Shown: positions 24,483 through 33,482 of the stretch, piece by piece
How the letters are laid out: every line of letters begins with the position of its first letter
Position numbering within the stretch: the first letter of the stretch is position 1
Assembly: GCA_017475265.1 (NCBI GenBank)
Contig: JAFVFY010000066.1
Location: forward strand, 62,001 to 126,000
Source of the DNA: Prevotella sp.
GTDB taxonomy: Bacteria; Bacteroidota; Bacteroidia; Bacteroidales; Bacteroidaceae
Reading direction: 5' to 3'
Length of the DNA: 64,000 nucleotides
Notes under the pieces: model-generated
Told to the model about the DNA's origin: nothing
What the model saw: the letters and a program-made list of their open reading frames with translations, nothing else
Databases searched by the model: none
Made by a program: the position numbers and the translations under genes

Positions 24483-25947
24483 TTTGTTAAACAACCTTGT
24501 CTGGAAGTTTTCTGAAAGGACTCTTTCACAACTCATAAAACTGGTCATCTCCATCATCCTAGCTCGTATCCTTGACCCCAGTGATTATGGGCTTGTGGGT
24601 ATGGTGATGGTATTCATTGCCTTGTCCTACGTCATCATAGATGGGGGATTCAACAATGCCCTCATCCAGAAGAAGAATGCCGATGCACTTGATTTCAGTA
24701 CGGTTCTGTATTTCAGTGTTACTTTTTCCCTGGTCATTTATGCCCTGCTCTTTTTCTGTGCCCCATATATTGCAGCGTTCTATGGTGAAGGGTATGAAGA
24801 ACTGACATCCATTTTGCGCGTTCTTGGGCTGCAGGTCGTCATATACAGCATGAACTCTGTGCAGCAAGCATACGTGGCAAAGCGGATGATGTTCAAGAAG
24901 TTTTTCTTTGCCACGACCTGGGCGACTGTCATTTCAGGAGCCGTAGGATTGTACATGGCCTACAGTGGCTATGGCGTATGGGCATTGGTTTGGCAAGGCA
25001 TTATAGCGGCGTTCATCGAGCTTGTAGTCCTTTACATGATGACCCGAAAAAGACCACTACTAGCCTTTTCCTTTGAGCGGCTGAAGGGATTGCTGCGCTA
25101 TGGGATAAACATTTTTGCCAGCTACTTCCTAATCAGTGTATACACTGAGATGTGGGCACTCGTCATCGGAAAAATGTATACTGCTAGGGATTTAGGGTTC
25201 TACACCAAGGGGCGCACCTACCCTAGCCTTGTCATTACAAACATCAACTCATCAATAGGTGCTGTGCTTTTCCCAAAGATTTCCATGGACCAGAACGACC
25301 TGGAAAAAGTCAAGGCTACGGCGCGCCTCTCCATCAGGTTCAGCGCCTACGTCGTATTCCCCGTTATGCTTGGTCTTGCAACTGTTGCCGAGCCACTCGT
25401 TCGTTTGCTGCTCACCGACAAATGGCTTCCCTGCGTCACACTGCTCCAGTGGTTTTGCATTGTATACCTGTTCCACCCCATTCATACAGCTAACATACAG
25501 GTCATCAAGGCTATAGGCCGTAGCGACATCTTCCTGAAGCTGGAGGTTCTGAAGAAGACAATAGAGCTACTGTCGTTCCTCGCCGTGATGTGGATCAGCG
25601 TGGAGGCCATCGTCATCAACATGGCCGTCCTGGCAACGCTCTTTACCTACGTCAATGCCTGGCCCAACAAGAAGCTTATAGACTATTCTTTCCGTGAGCA
25701 GCTTATTGATGTCGCCAGCCCCCTGCTCATGGTAGCCGTCATGGTTCTCGCCATGCTCTCCGTCAGAGTGTTTATCAGCAATGATTTACTTTTGCTTATT
25801 ACTCAAATCGCTATTGGTCTGACGGTCTATATCACGCTTTCTTCCATTTCCAAAAATAAAGAATACCAATTTATCCTTCAAACGATAAATACCAGACTGG
25901 GGATTATTAAGAAAAAGTCTAGTGGCTTCATGACTAACAAATTATGA
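24466..25947 (+). CDS. Polysaccharide flippase (Wzx-like, MOP superfamily)
   Basis: Moves lipid-linked repeat units across the inner membrane. The protein of 493 residues has about 12-14 membrane segments and the N-terminal R-I-L-D-P-S-D-Y-G-L-V-G-M typical of this family. GTG at 24463 is followed at once by ATG at 24466; the ATG is preferred. It overlaps the preceding glycosyltransferase by 17 bases. Together with the polymerase it indicates a Wzx/Wzy-dependent surface polysaccharide. Confidence 0.9.
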   Translation: MSNSRSLLNNLVWKFSERTLSQLIKLVISIILARILDPSDYGLVGMVMVFIALSYVIIDGGFNNALIQKKNADALDFSTVLYFSVTFSLVIYALLFFCAPYIAAFYGEGYEELTSILRVLGLQVVIYSMNSVQQAYVAKRMMFKKFFFATTWATVISGAVGLYMAYSGYGVWALVWQGIIAAFIELVVLYMMTRKRPLLAFSFERLKGLLRYGINIFASYFLISVYTEMWALVIGKMYTARDLGFYTKGRTYPSLVITNINSSIGAVLFPKISMDQNDLEKVKATARLSIRFSAYVVFPVMLGLATVAEPLVRLLLTDKWLPCVTLLQWFCIVYLFHPIHTANIQVIKAIGRSDIFLKLEVLKKTIELLSFLAVMWISVEAIVINMAVLATLFTYVNAWPNKKLIDYSFREQLIDVASPLLMVAVMVLAMLSVRVFISNDLLLLITQIAIGLTVYITLSSISKNKEYQFILQTINTRLGIIKKKSSGFMTNKL

Positions 25948-25987
25948 CCAACAAAAAACAACTGAATGTAATAAAATAGCAGGGACA

Positions 25988-26019
25988 TTTGTCTGGGTCT
26001 GAAAAAATGTTTACCTTTG
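25988..26019 (+). promoter_or_regulatory. Internal promoter of the polysaccharide locus
   Basis: TTTG at 25988-25991, 20 bases, TACCTTTG at 26012-26019, 20 bases before the next start. It divides the locus into at least two transcription units. Confidence 0.7.
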
Positions 26020-26039
26020 CACGCTATTAAGAAACTACG

Positions 26040-27185
26040 ATGGAAAAAATTATTGCTGTCTGTGCTGTCTGCTATAACCGGAAGGACTCGTTGGCGAGGT
26101 TGCTGTCCTCTCTTGATAAGGCATATTACCCTGTGCCCGTGACACTGATTATCAGCATTGACAAGAGCAACACAACGGCTGTTGAGGAGTATGCCGATGG
26201 TTTTACCTGGCGGCACGGCGAGAAGCGGGTCGTGAAGCACGAGGAGAACCTGGGTCTGCGGAAGCACATACTGAGCATAGGCGACTATCTGGAGGAGTTC
26301 GATGCCGTTGTAGTGCTGGAGGACGATATCTTTGTTGCACCCAGCTTTTATTACTATGTACAGGAGTGTGTGGAGAAATGGTGTGACGATATGGACATCG
26401 CGGGCATCAGCCTGTATAATTTCCCTTTGGACTATAATTGTAAGCTGCCGTTCATGCCTTTGCGTACTGACAGCGACGTGTTCCTGCTGAAGTCTGCCGT
26501 TTCCTGGGGGCAGGTGTGGATGCGCGAACAGTGGTTTAGCTTCAAGTCTTGGTACGAGTCACATGCTGATGAGTTTGGCGAACTGCCAAACTTGCCTACA
26601 AACGTATGCACATGGCCAAAGTCCTCTTGGCTGAAATACCACATCAGATATTGCATTGAGGAGAACAAGAGTTTCGTTTATCCCTATACTTCGCTTTCCA
26701 CCTGCTTCTGCGACCTGGGAACACATGCAGCCAAAAAGCAGACACACACGCAAACCGTCATGCTGCAGGGTGAAAAGAAGCAGTTCAACCTGAATCCTAC
26801 CGTCTGCTATGACGGCTTTTTTGAGGCAGAATCGTTGTACAAGCACCTTGGCATGACTGAGGAGGACTTATGCATTGATCTGTTCGGGACAAAAGGTAAC
26901 AGGATGGGGCGGCGGTACTGGTTGACAAGAGAGCAGCAGCCTTTCAAGGTGGTTCGTTCATACGCTCTTGAGTTCAAACCATGGGAACTGAATGTGCTTC
27001 ATGACTTTGACGGTCATGAAATATTCCTGTATGACACGACGATGAGCGCAAAGAAGCCTCATTATCGGGATAATGACATGAACGCCAGTTTCTACCTTTA
27101 TTCCACGTATTTGGATATTCCTAATATCCTACGACGGAAAATAGTGAGAGCCTTAGTGAAGGTGAAAAAGAGACTTGTGAAATGA
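26040..27185 (+). CDS. Putative glycosyltransferase (GT-A fold)
   Basis: A 381-residue protein. The first 100 residues look like a nucleotide-sugar-binding GT-A domain: I-A-V-C-A-V-C-Y-N-R near residue 4, and the metal-binding acidic cluster V-V-V-L-E-D-D-I near 89-96. The middle (W-G-Q-V-W near 158) resembles GNT-I-like or GT2-like transferases found in surface polysaccharide loci. The donor and acceptor are unknown. It has its own promoter and is followed by an acyltransferase gene. Confidence 0.72.
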   Translation: MEKIIAVCAVCYNRKDSLARLLSSLDKAYYPVPVTLIISIDKSNTTAVEEYADGFTWRHGEKRVVKHEENLGLRKHILSIGDYLEEFDAVVVLEDDIFVAPSFYYYVQECVEKWCDDMDIAGISLYNFPLDYNCKLPFMPLRTDSDVFLLKSAVSWGQVWMREQWFSFKSWYESHADEFGELPNLPTNVCTWPKSSWLKYHIRYCIEENKSFVYPYTSLSTCFCDLGTHAAKKQTHTQTVMLQGEKKQFNLNPTVCYDGFFEAESLYKHLGMTEEDLCIDLFGTKGNRMGRRYWLTREQQPFKVVRSYALEFKPWELNVLHDFDGHEIFLYDTTMSAKKPHYRDNDMNASFYLYSTYLDIPNILRRKIVRALVKVKKRLVK

Positions 27186-27195
27186 AATCTGATAT

Positions 27196-27876
27196 ATGAA
27201 AAAGATTCTCGTCGCCATATATACCGTCTGGTACAAACTGTGTACCTGGCTTACTCCTGGTGTCTCCATGAAGCATGCCTGTTGTTTCCTCCTACGCATG
27301 AAAGTTCCGCAGACGAACCATGTAATGTTAGAGGGAGGGCCAATAGAATATACGACGTTGACAGTGGAAGGGCTTAATAATGAGGTTGTGACTTCTTCGG
27401 AATTGCGCAGATGTAAAATCAAGATTGTAGGAAACAACAATCGGCTGGACCTATGTCATGCCAAACTCTTCGACGGTGAAATTGTGGTACGTGGAAACAA
27501 CTGCGTTGTAGAGTTCGGAGAAGGTTCCTCGTTGGGCAGCGGCACTATCGTGTGCATGGGTGAAGCCACTTCCATCACCATTGGCGCAAACACGATGATG
27601 GCCGACAATATTGACATCTGGAACTCTGACACCCACCCCATTTTCGATTCTGAGTGCAATCTCATCAACCCATCGGCCTCCATACGAATTGGTGAGCATG
27701 TGTGGCTGGGAAAGAATGTGAAAGTGCTGAAAGGTGTTACAATAGGCGACAATGCCATAGTAGGGATGAATGCGATGGTTACCAAGAACATATCGCCGAA
27801 CAGCTTGAACGTGGGAACACCTGCCCGAGAGATCAAAACAGGGGTGAACTGGGAACGGCGTTTTATTGAGAGTTGA
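27196..27876 (+). CDS. Left-handed beta-helix acyltransferase
   Basis: A 226-residue member of the hexapeptide acyltransferase family that adds acetyl or similar groups to sugars. The C-terminal repeats (I-T-I-G-A-N, I-R-I-G-E-H-V-W-L-G-K-N-V, V-T-I-G-D-N-A-I-V-G) and the closing G-T-P-A-R-E-I-K are typical. The likely catalytic His is in S-D-T-H-P-I-F near residue 153. It probably decorates the polysaccharide made here. Confidence 0.85.
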   Translation: MKKILVAIYTVWYKLCTWLTPGVSMKHACCFLLRMKVPQTNHVMLEGGPIEYTTLTVEGLNNEVVTSSELRRCKIKIVGNNNRLDLCHAKLFDGEIVVRGNNCVVEFGEGSSLGSGTIVCMGEATSITIGANTMMADNIDIWNSDTHPIFDSECNLINPSASIRIGEHVWLGKNVKVLKGVTIGDNAIVGMNAMVTKNISPNSLNVGTPAREIKTGVNWERRFIES

Positions 27877-27881
27877 GAGAA

Positions 27882-28703
27882 ATGAAGATACTCATAAACT
27901 ATGCAAACCCAAGGTTTGAGAAGGCAAGAAGGCTGAGTTCCTGGACGGGCCGACACATCGCACATTTTGACAAGGTCTGCGAATTCCGTCCAGAAGATGT
28001 CGATGAGGACTTCCGGCGTGCTCATGCAGAGATCTTTGCCTACGAGCGCGGCAATGGGCTTTGGCTCTGGAAACCGTATATCATCAACAAGGTTATCTCC
28101 GAATGTAACGACGGTGACTACATATTCTATGTGGACTCTGGTGCGTTCTTCATGCGTGACCCTGCACCACTATATGAGTATGTCACTGACGACAATCCTA
28201 TTTTTGTTACAGACATCCCGCTGATTGAGTCGTGCTGGACGAAGCCCTCCTGTTTCGACATAATGGACGCACATGAGTTTAGACCCACCAATCAGATTCA
28301 GGCCACTTTTATCTTATTCAAGGTAAATGCCTTTACCAGGGCTTTCTTTAAAGAGTATCTCGATTTATGCAGCAACACCGACATGCTCATACCCGAGGGT
28401 CTTGGAAAGTATGACAAGGTGGAGAAACAATATGGCGACAGCTTCGTTTCGCACCGTGAAGACCAGTCGGTGCTGAGCCTGCTGTGCAAGAAAAAGGGCA
28501 TCAAAGCGCATAGGGACATCTCGCAACGGGGACTGAATCCCAGGTCTTTCTATAATCCTCATTACGCCTATCGCGTGCCCAATCATCCCGACGACACGTA
28601 TAAGCCAATCGTCTACCTGCACAAATGCACCTCATTGTCCGGCTTCCTGTATTTCAAGTTAGCTTCGTCAGTTTATAAAATTGTCAATCTATGGAGAAAA
28701 TAA
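27882..28703 (+). CDS. Polysaccharide-locus glycosyltransferase-like protein
   Basis: A 273-residue soluble protein of a type common in capsule and LPS loci, recognised by G-L-W-L-W-K-P-Y-I-I near residue 56 and D-G-D-Y-I-F-Y-V-D-S-G near 76, where the V-D-S resembles a metal-binding D-x-D. A glycosyltransferase function is inferred from location and these motifs. The frame also opens at a TTG (27873), but that overlaps the preceding stop; ATG 27882 gives the usual M-K-I-L-I-N-Y-A-N. It overlaps the next gene by 13 bases. Confidence 0.68.
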   Translation: MKILINYANPRFEKARRLSSWTGRHIAHFDKVCEFRPEDVDEDFRRAHAEIFAYERGNGLWLWKPYIINKVISECNDGDYIFYVDSGAFFMRDPAPLYEYVTDDNPIFVTDIPLIESCWTKPSCFDIMDAHEFRPTNQIQATFILFKVNAFTRAFFKEYLDLCSNTDMLIPEGLGKYDKVEKQYGDSFVSHREDQSVLSLLCKKKGIKAHRDISQRGLNPRSFYNPHYAYRVPNHPDDTYKPIVYLHKCTSLSGFLYFKLASSVYKIVNLWRK

Positions 28704-29524
28704 TTTCCGTCATCATACCCACCTACAAACCAGGCAGCTACATCTTTGAGAATCTCGATAAGCTCAGGTCGCAGACGCTCGACCACGCGATGTTCGAGGT
28801 CATCATAGTGCTCAACGGGCCCAGGGAACCCTTCTATTCGCAGATAGATGCCTACGTCAGTCAGTGTAAGGACATGAATGTGCGCCTGATATATTCAGAG
28901 AAGAAAGGCGTTTCAGATGCCAGGAGCACAGGCATCGACGAGTCAAAAGGTCATTACCTGGTATTCATTGATGATGATGACTGGGTTAGTACGAACTATC
29001 TGGAGGGTCTGCTTTCCCATAAAGACGGGAACAGCTTGGTACTGGCGAATGTGAAGCTGATAGACGACACTACCGGACAGCAGCTGGTCTATTACACGAC
29101 AAAGGTATACCAGCGACTTAAAGACAAGCCAGCACCAAGCATCTTTGAGGCACGGAGCTACTTGTCGGCCGTATGGGGAAAACTCATCCCGCGGAAGGTC
29201 ATCGGCGACGACCGTTTTCCCAGCAATTATGTGCTGGGACAAGACGCCCTGTTCATGTTTGACATTTCATGGCGCATCACTGGGTTCGGGCTGGCATCGG
29301 AAGACACCGTCTACCATGTGAGATATCGTACCGATTCGGCTTCGCACAAACACCGAAGCTATTGGCAACGCTGCAGAATCGCTATGAGAGTTTTCATGAA
29401 ATACGTTAAGATTTATTCTAGCGAGCCCGGCAAATACAGTTTCCCCTTCTTCTTGTCCCGTTTGGTCGCCACCCTGCGCAAGCTTTTGCAAAAGAATTAT
29501 GAAGTAGAAGTAAGGCCGATGTAA
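28691..29524 (+). CDS. Glycosyltransferase family 2
   Basis: A 277-residue inverting transferase. It begins I-S-V-I-I-P-T-Y-K-P-G and shows the family landmarks G-V-S-D-A-R-S-T-G near residue 74 and F-I-D-D-D-D-W (the metal/nucleotide-binding D-x-D) near 94. A probable catalytic acidic segment G-Q-D-A-L-F lies near 183. It overlaps the upstream gene by 13 bases, so it is translationally coupled. Confidence 0.88.
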   Translation: MEKIISVIIPTYKPGSYIFENLDKLRSQTLDHAMFEVIIVLNGPREPFYSQIDAYVSQCKDMNVRLIYSEKKGVSDARSTGIDESKGHYLVFIDDDDWVSTNYLEGLLSHKDGNSLVLANVKLIDDTTGQQLVYYTTKVYQRLKDKPAPSIFEARSYLSAVWGKLIPRKVIGDDRFPSNYVLGQDALFMFDISWRITGFGLASEDTVYHVRYRTDSASHKHRSYWQRCRIAMRVFMKYVKIYSSEPGKYSFPFFLSRLVATLRKLLQKNYEVEVRPM

Positions 29525-29588
29525 ACGGTTTTTTGCCTTACTGAACATCTCTTTGCAATAAATGGGTATATAATGCGTTATTATATTA

Positions 29589-30779
29589 ATGAAAATATGC
29601 ATTCTCACTCCCAGATTTCCGCTACCGGAAAATGGCGGCGATTTGTTACGTATCTGCAATGTTTCCAGATACCTCAAGTCGCAAGGCCATGAACTGGTCT
29701 TGGTTTCTTATACTGAAAAGGAACCAGAACTGGAGATGGCAAAGGAGATTTTTGACAAAATATACACCATCAGGAGGAGCAAATGGGACTCGCTTCTTTA
29801 CTCTTCCCTGTTCCTGCTGAGGGGGAAACCCATACAGTGTGGCTATTACTATTCACGCAGATACCGTCGGCTATTCCACAGCGTGGTGGAGGCTGAAAAG
29901 CCCGACCTCTACGTGTCACATCTGGTAAGGATGCTGGCCTTTGTAGAGAAAGAGAGGGTAACACAGCAAACCATCGTCGAGATGACCGATGCGCTGACCA
30001 AGGCTTATTACCTCGTATCAGGAGCCAAAGGCAGCTTACTGAAGCGGGTCATGTACAGTATAGAGAAACATGTCATTGGTCGTTACGAGCTGCGCGTCGC
30101 CAAGCAATATCCAAAAGTGGTGCTGGTATCACAGACAGACATCGACTTCCTGAAGAAAGACCTGAAGGGAGAGTGTGCCTCGCTAGCCCTTCATACCAAT
30201 GGAGTAACACTGCCTGAAACCTTCAGCGAAAGCTACAACCCCGACAAAGTATGCTTCCTGGGCAACATGGTTTCTTTGCAAAATCAGGATGCCGCCATCT
30301 ATTTCGCCAAGGAGATTTTCCCAAAGATACTGAAGGAAAAGCCCAATGCCAAGTTCTATATTGTTGGTAATAAACCGCCGAAGAAAATCATCAAGCTTGG
30401 TAATGGGAAAAACATTTTTGTTACCGGCTATGTGAAAGATGTCAATGCCTTCATTTCCGATGCTTGCGTAGCAGTTGCTCCTGTGCGAATAGCTGCAGGC
30501 ATCCAGAACAAGGTGCTCGTATCCATGTCAAATGCTGTGCCTGTTGTTCTCACACCACTTATTGCTGCCCCGATACCAGAACTTAAGGATGGGCAGAACT
30601 GCTTTATCAGCAAGGATACTGACGAATTTGCCAGCCGCTGCGTGATGTTGATGAACGACAACCAAAAGCGAATGGAGATGGGGCGTCAGGGACGGGAAAT
30701 GGTGAAGCAGAACTACGCATGGGAGATGAAATTACGTGGATATGAGATCTTCAATAGCAGTCATACTCACCGTCTTTAA
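29589..30779 (+). CDS. Glycosyltransferase family 4
   Basis: A 396-residue GT-B enzyme with opening I-L-T-P-R-F-P-L-P-E-N-G-G-D near residue 5. The donor-binding half carries V-C-F-L-G-N-M near 221, F-Y-I-V-G-N-K-P near 256 and A-P-V-R-I-A-A-G-I-Q-N-K near 297. The acceptor is unknown. A 64-base gap with only a weak TCTCTTTG precedes it. Its end overlaps the next glycosyltransferase gene. Confidence 0.86.
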   Translation: MKICILTPRFPLPENGGDLLRICNVSRYLKSQGHELVLVSYTEKEPELEMAKEIFDKIYTIRRSKWDSLLYSSLFLLRGKPIQCGYYYSRRYRRLFHSVVEAEKPDLYVSHLVRMLAFVEKERVTQQTIVEMTDALTKAYYLVSGAKGSLLKRVMYSIEKHVIGRYELRVAKQYPKVVLVSQTDIDFLKKDLKGECASLALHTNGVTLPETFSESYNPDKVCFLGNMVSLQNQDAAIYFAKEIFPKILKEKPNAKFYIVGNKPPKKIIKLGNGKNIFVTGYVKDVNAFISDACVAVAPVRIAAGIQNKVLVSMSNAVPVVLTPLIAAPIPELKDGQNCFISKDTDEFASRCVMLMNDNQKRMEMGRQGREMVKQNYAWEMKLRGYEIFNSSHTHRL

Positions 30780-31683
30780 TCGCCGGGAGAAGACCGTCAG
30801 TTGCCTTAAGCATCTTTTCGCCGCTGCTGAAGCAGCAAAAGAGACTGTCAGTCTCACAGTGTTCCTCACCGATGACGGTTGTACCGACGGTACGGCAGAG
30901 GCTGTCAGACAAGAATTCCCTCAAAGCTCAAACCTAATTGTTCATATCATCCAGGGCGATGGCAACCTTTTCTGGGCTGGAGGAATGAGAAAGGCATGGC
31001 AGGCGGCCATCGACAGCGGAACTCCCTGGGATTACTACCTGCTCATCAACGACGACACCTATATATATAATAATGTGTTCCCCCAGCTCTTCGAGGCTAT
31101 CGACCACGGTTACCGTCTGACGGGGCGCTACGGCATGGCCTCAGGCATTACCTGCCAGCCGGGTCATCCCCAGGAGATAACCTACGGAGGACTAAACTTC
31201 GTGAACAAAACCAAGGGACGTCAGGAGTTGGTGAAACCCACCGGAAAGCCGCAGCACATCGACTTGACACACGCCAACATCCTGCTAGTACACCGCTCTG
31301 TTGTCGAAAAGGTGGGCATCTTCCACAAGGGATTCCTCCATAGTGGAGCCGATCAGGACTACGGAATGATGGCTGCTCGCCACGGTTTTCCCGTTTATTC
31401 TACGTCCATTGTCTGTGGCGAGTGCGAGCGCGACCATTCCTCCGAGAAAGAAGAAGCGCAGCAGCTTATGCAACTTTCGTTTGCCGAAAGAGAGGAATAC
31501 ATCAACTCGCCTGTCCACAATGACCGGGATTATCTGCTGATGGTACGCCGCAACATGCCCCTACGCTATCCGATGGCTTGCATGATGCGTGCCATAAGGC
31601 TCTACCTTCCTTCCCTCTATTACCGAATAACTAACCTCAGAGGGGTGTATAAGAAGACCCGCAGCACTGGTTCTGAAAAATGA
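30742..31683 (+). CDS. Glycosyltransferase family 2 (rhamnosyltransferase-like)
   Basis: A 313-residue GT-A enzyme with V-I-L-T-V-F-N-R-R-E-K near residue 6, L-T-D-D-G-C-T-D-G-T near 42, the glycine-rich G-D-G-N-L-F-W-A-G-G-M near 73 and the D-x-D cluster L-I-N-D-D-T near 100. The G-N-x-F-W-A-G-G pattern is common in rhamnosyltransferase-like proteins. GTG at 30736 is also possible. It overlaps both neighbours (38 bases and 4 bases). Confidence 0.85.
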   Translation: MRSSIAVILTVFNRREKTVSCLKHLFAAAEAAKETVSLTVFLTDDGCTDGTAEAVRQEFPQSSNLIVHIIQGDGNLFWAGGMRKAWQAAIDSGTPWDYYLLINDDTYIYNNVFPQLFEAIDHGYRLTGRYGMASGITCQPGHPQEITYGGLNFVNKTKGRQELVKPTGKPQHIDLTHANILLVHRSVVEKVGIFHKGFLHSGADQDYGMMAARHGFPVYSTSIVCGECERDHSSEKEEAQQLMQLSFAEREEYINSPVHNDRDYLLMVRRNMPLRYPMACMMRAIRLYLPSLYYRITNLRGVYKKTRSTGSEK

Positions 31684-33413
31684 AAGTCCCTACACTGTTG
31701 CTCTTGCTGATGCCGCTGGCAGCCGAGGCGGACTCTTTCGTCTACTGCATTGACAGTCAGGAGAAGTTTGCCCAAATGAACACGGTGATGACCAAGGCCA
31801 TAGCTGAGGGAGAGACCAACATCGTGATGGACATTGCCAAGGGCGTGTATTATTTCCGTGAGAACCATTTGCTACGCCGAAGTGACCGTTGTCCCGAAGT
31901 GTCAGTAACCATACAGGGTCACGATGCCGTGCTTATTGCCGATGGCAACGATTATCGTAATGTTGACCATTATCAAAAGCCCTTCAACCCAGATGCCGCT
32001 TTCGTCGACACCGACAGCCTGACGGCCTTCGACTTCTGGGATGATTGCCGCTATGCAGAGGGCATGGTAGAGGTGGTCGATGAAGAGGCAAAGCTCTGCA
32101 GGCTACATGTTCCCCTCCCTTCCGAGGGGAGGGGAAAGGGGTGGGGTATCCCCCTCTACATCAACATACCCCAGTGGTACTACAGCGGTACCTACAAGGT
32201 GGAAAGAGCGGAGAGTGGATATCTCTATTTCACCGTGCCGGATCTGGAGTATGTCGAGCGTGGAGAGAGAAACGGCTACAACGTGAACTATGACTACATC
32301 TTTGGTGGACAGGACATCCGTTTCAGACTTTGCAACCCTCCCCTTGGCGTAGCCCCTGACTCTCTTTCTTTCAGGGATGGATCTTCCGTCCACGAATGTA
32401 GAGTAAGTTGTTTCTTGAACTGCAACAAATCGTCCTACAAGTCCTTCACCCTCTCCGGCCTTCATTTCCTGGGCAACAGTAGCGGTAACTTCTTCATCAA
32501 GCTCGACAGCTTGGTGACCGATTCCTTCAACATCAGGCAATGCCGGTTCGAGGCCATCAAGAGCAATGTACTCTGGGCACACCAAACACCCAACATCACT
32601 TTCAGCCATAACAGCGTTGACAACTGCTACAACGGTCTTCAAACCTCGAACTCTTGTGTCAACACCCGCGTCGTCAACAATACGTTCAGCAACTGTGGAG
32701 GCAATATGATGCCGACGTTTTGCGTGAACTGCAAGGGTAAGGACTACTACATCGCTCACAACAAGTTCCGTAATTTCGGATATGCTGCCGTAGGGGTAGG
32801 TATCTGGTTCGGACATGAGAAGAAATACGAGTCATCAGGCGTAATAGAGAACAACGAGATGTGGTGCGACTCCAACTACATTGCCCACAAAGAGCGATAC
32901 ACCCTACAGGACACTGGCGCGCTCTATCTCTGGCCCAAGAACGATAGCGTCACCGTGCGCAACAACTACATCCACGACATCGACGGCATGCTCCTCAATC
33001 GAGGAATTTTCTGCGACGACGGGGCCAGTCATTTCCGACTTTACGGCAACATCGTCATCAATATTGCCAACAGCTATAGCATCGACTCGCGAAACTGCGA
33101 GAAGAAGTTCCCTGGCGCCAATGAAGACAACCGCATGGAGGGCAACATTGTGGACGGCCCCATCAAGTTCGAGGGCAGTTCCAAGGCTGATAACGGCTGT
33201 GTCGTTTCTGGCAACGTGATGCTCTACAAGGAAGGGGAAGAGCCACCTGAGAACATCTACTCACGCCTGACCACCGAAAAGCCAGACTATCAAATGAACT
33301 TCCTGGGAAAAGACCAAGATGTAATCGTCATGGAAAGACGGCAGATGGAGCGTATACAGAGGCTGTTTGGCAACGATAGCGCAATAAAAGCAGCCAGGTG
33401 GCGTTTTAAATAG
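31680..33413 (+). CDS. Secreted right-handed beta-helix protein
   Basis: A 577-residue exported protein with a short signal peptide (M-K-V-P-T-L-L-L-L-L-M-P-L-A-A). Beta-helix repeats fill residues 230-500: F-T-L-S-G-L-H-F-L-G-N-S, F-N-I-R-Q-C-R-F, I-T-F-S-H-N-S-V and V-R-N-N-Y-I-H-D-I. Such folds often cut or bind polysaccharides; no catalytic set is certain. It overlaps the glycosyltransferase stop by four bases (ATGA), so it belongs to the polysaccharide transcript and may process the product. Near residue 145 the frame holds an inserted G/C-rich hairpin element. Confidence 0.8.
   Translation: MKVPTLLLLLMPLAAEADSFVYCIDSQEKFAQMNTVMTKAIAEGETNIVMDIAKGVYYFRENHLLRRSDRCPEVSVTIQGHDAVLIADGNDYRNVDHYQKPFNPDAAFVDTDSLTAFDFWDDCRYAEGMVEVVDEEAKLCRLHVPLPSEGRGKGWGIPLYINIPQWYYSGTYKVERAESGYLYFTVPDLEYVERGERNGYNVNYDYIFGGQDIRFRLCNPPLGVAPDSLSFRDGSSVHECRVSCFLNCNKSSYKSFTLSGLHFLGNSSGNFFIKLDSLVTDSFNIRQCRFEAIKSNVLWAHQTPNITFSHNSVDNCYNGLQTSNSCVNTRVVNNTFSNCGGNMMPTFCVNCKGKDYYIAHNKFRNFGYAAVGVGIWFGHEKKYESSGVIENNEMWCDSNYIAHKERYTLQDTGALYLWPKNDSVTVRNNYIHDIDGMLLNRGIFCDDGASHFRLYGNIVINIANSYSIDSRNCEKKFPGANEDNRMEGNIVDGPIKFEGSSKADNGCVVSGNVMLYKEGEEPPENIYSRLTTEKPDYQMNFLGKDQDVIVMERRQMERIQRLFGNDSAIKAARWRFK
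32112..32147 (+). repeat. In-frame hairpin element in the beta-helix gene
   Basis: CCCCTCCCT and AGGGGAGGGG (32125-32134) form the stem, followed by AAAGGGGTGGGGT. Reverse-complemented, this is the rsmA element at 21991-22026, so the same repeat entered two genes in opposite orientations and kept both frames open. Confidence 0.8.
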
Positions 33414-33482
33414 TGGTGACAAACTATTATGAACATTGCAATAGTATAATGAATGATGATAATATTATTAACAAATAGAATT

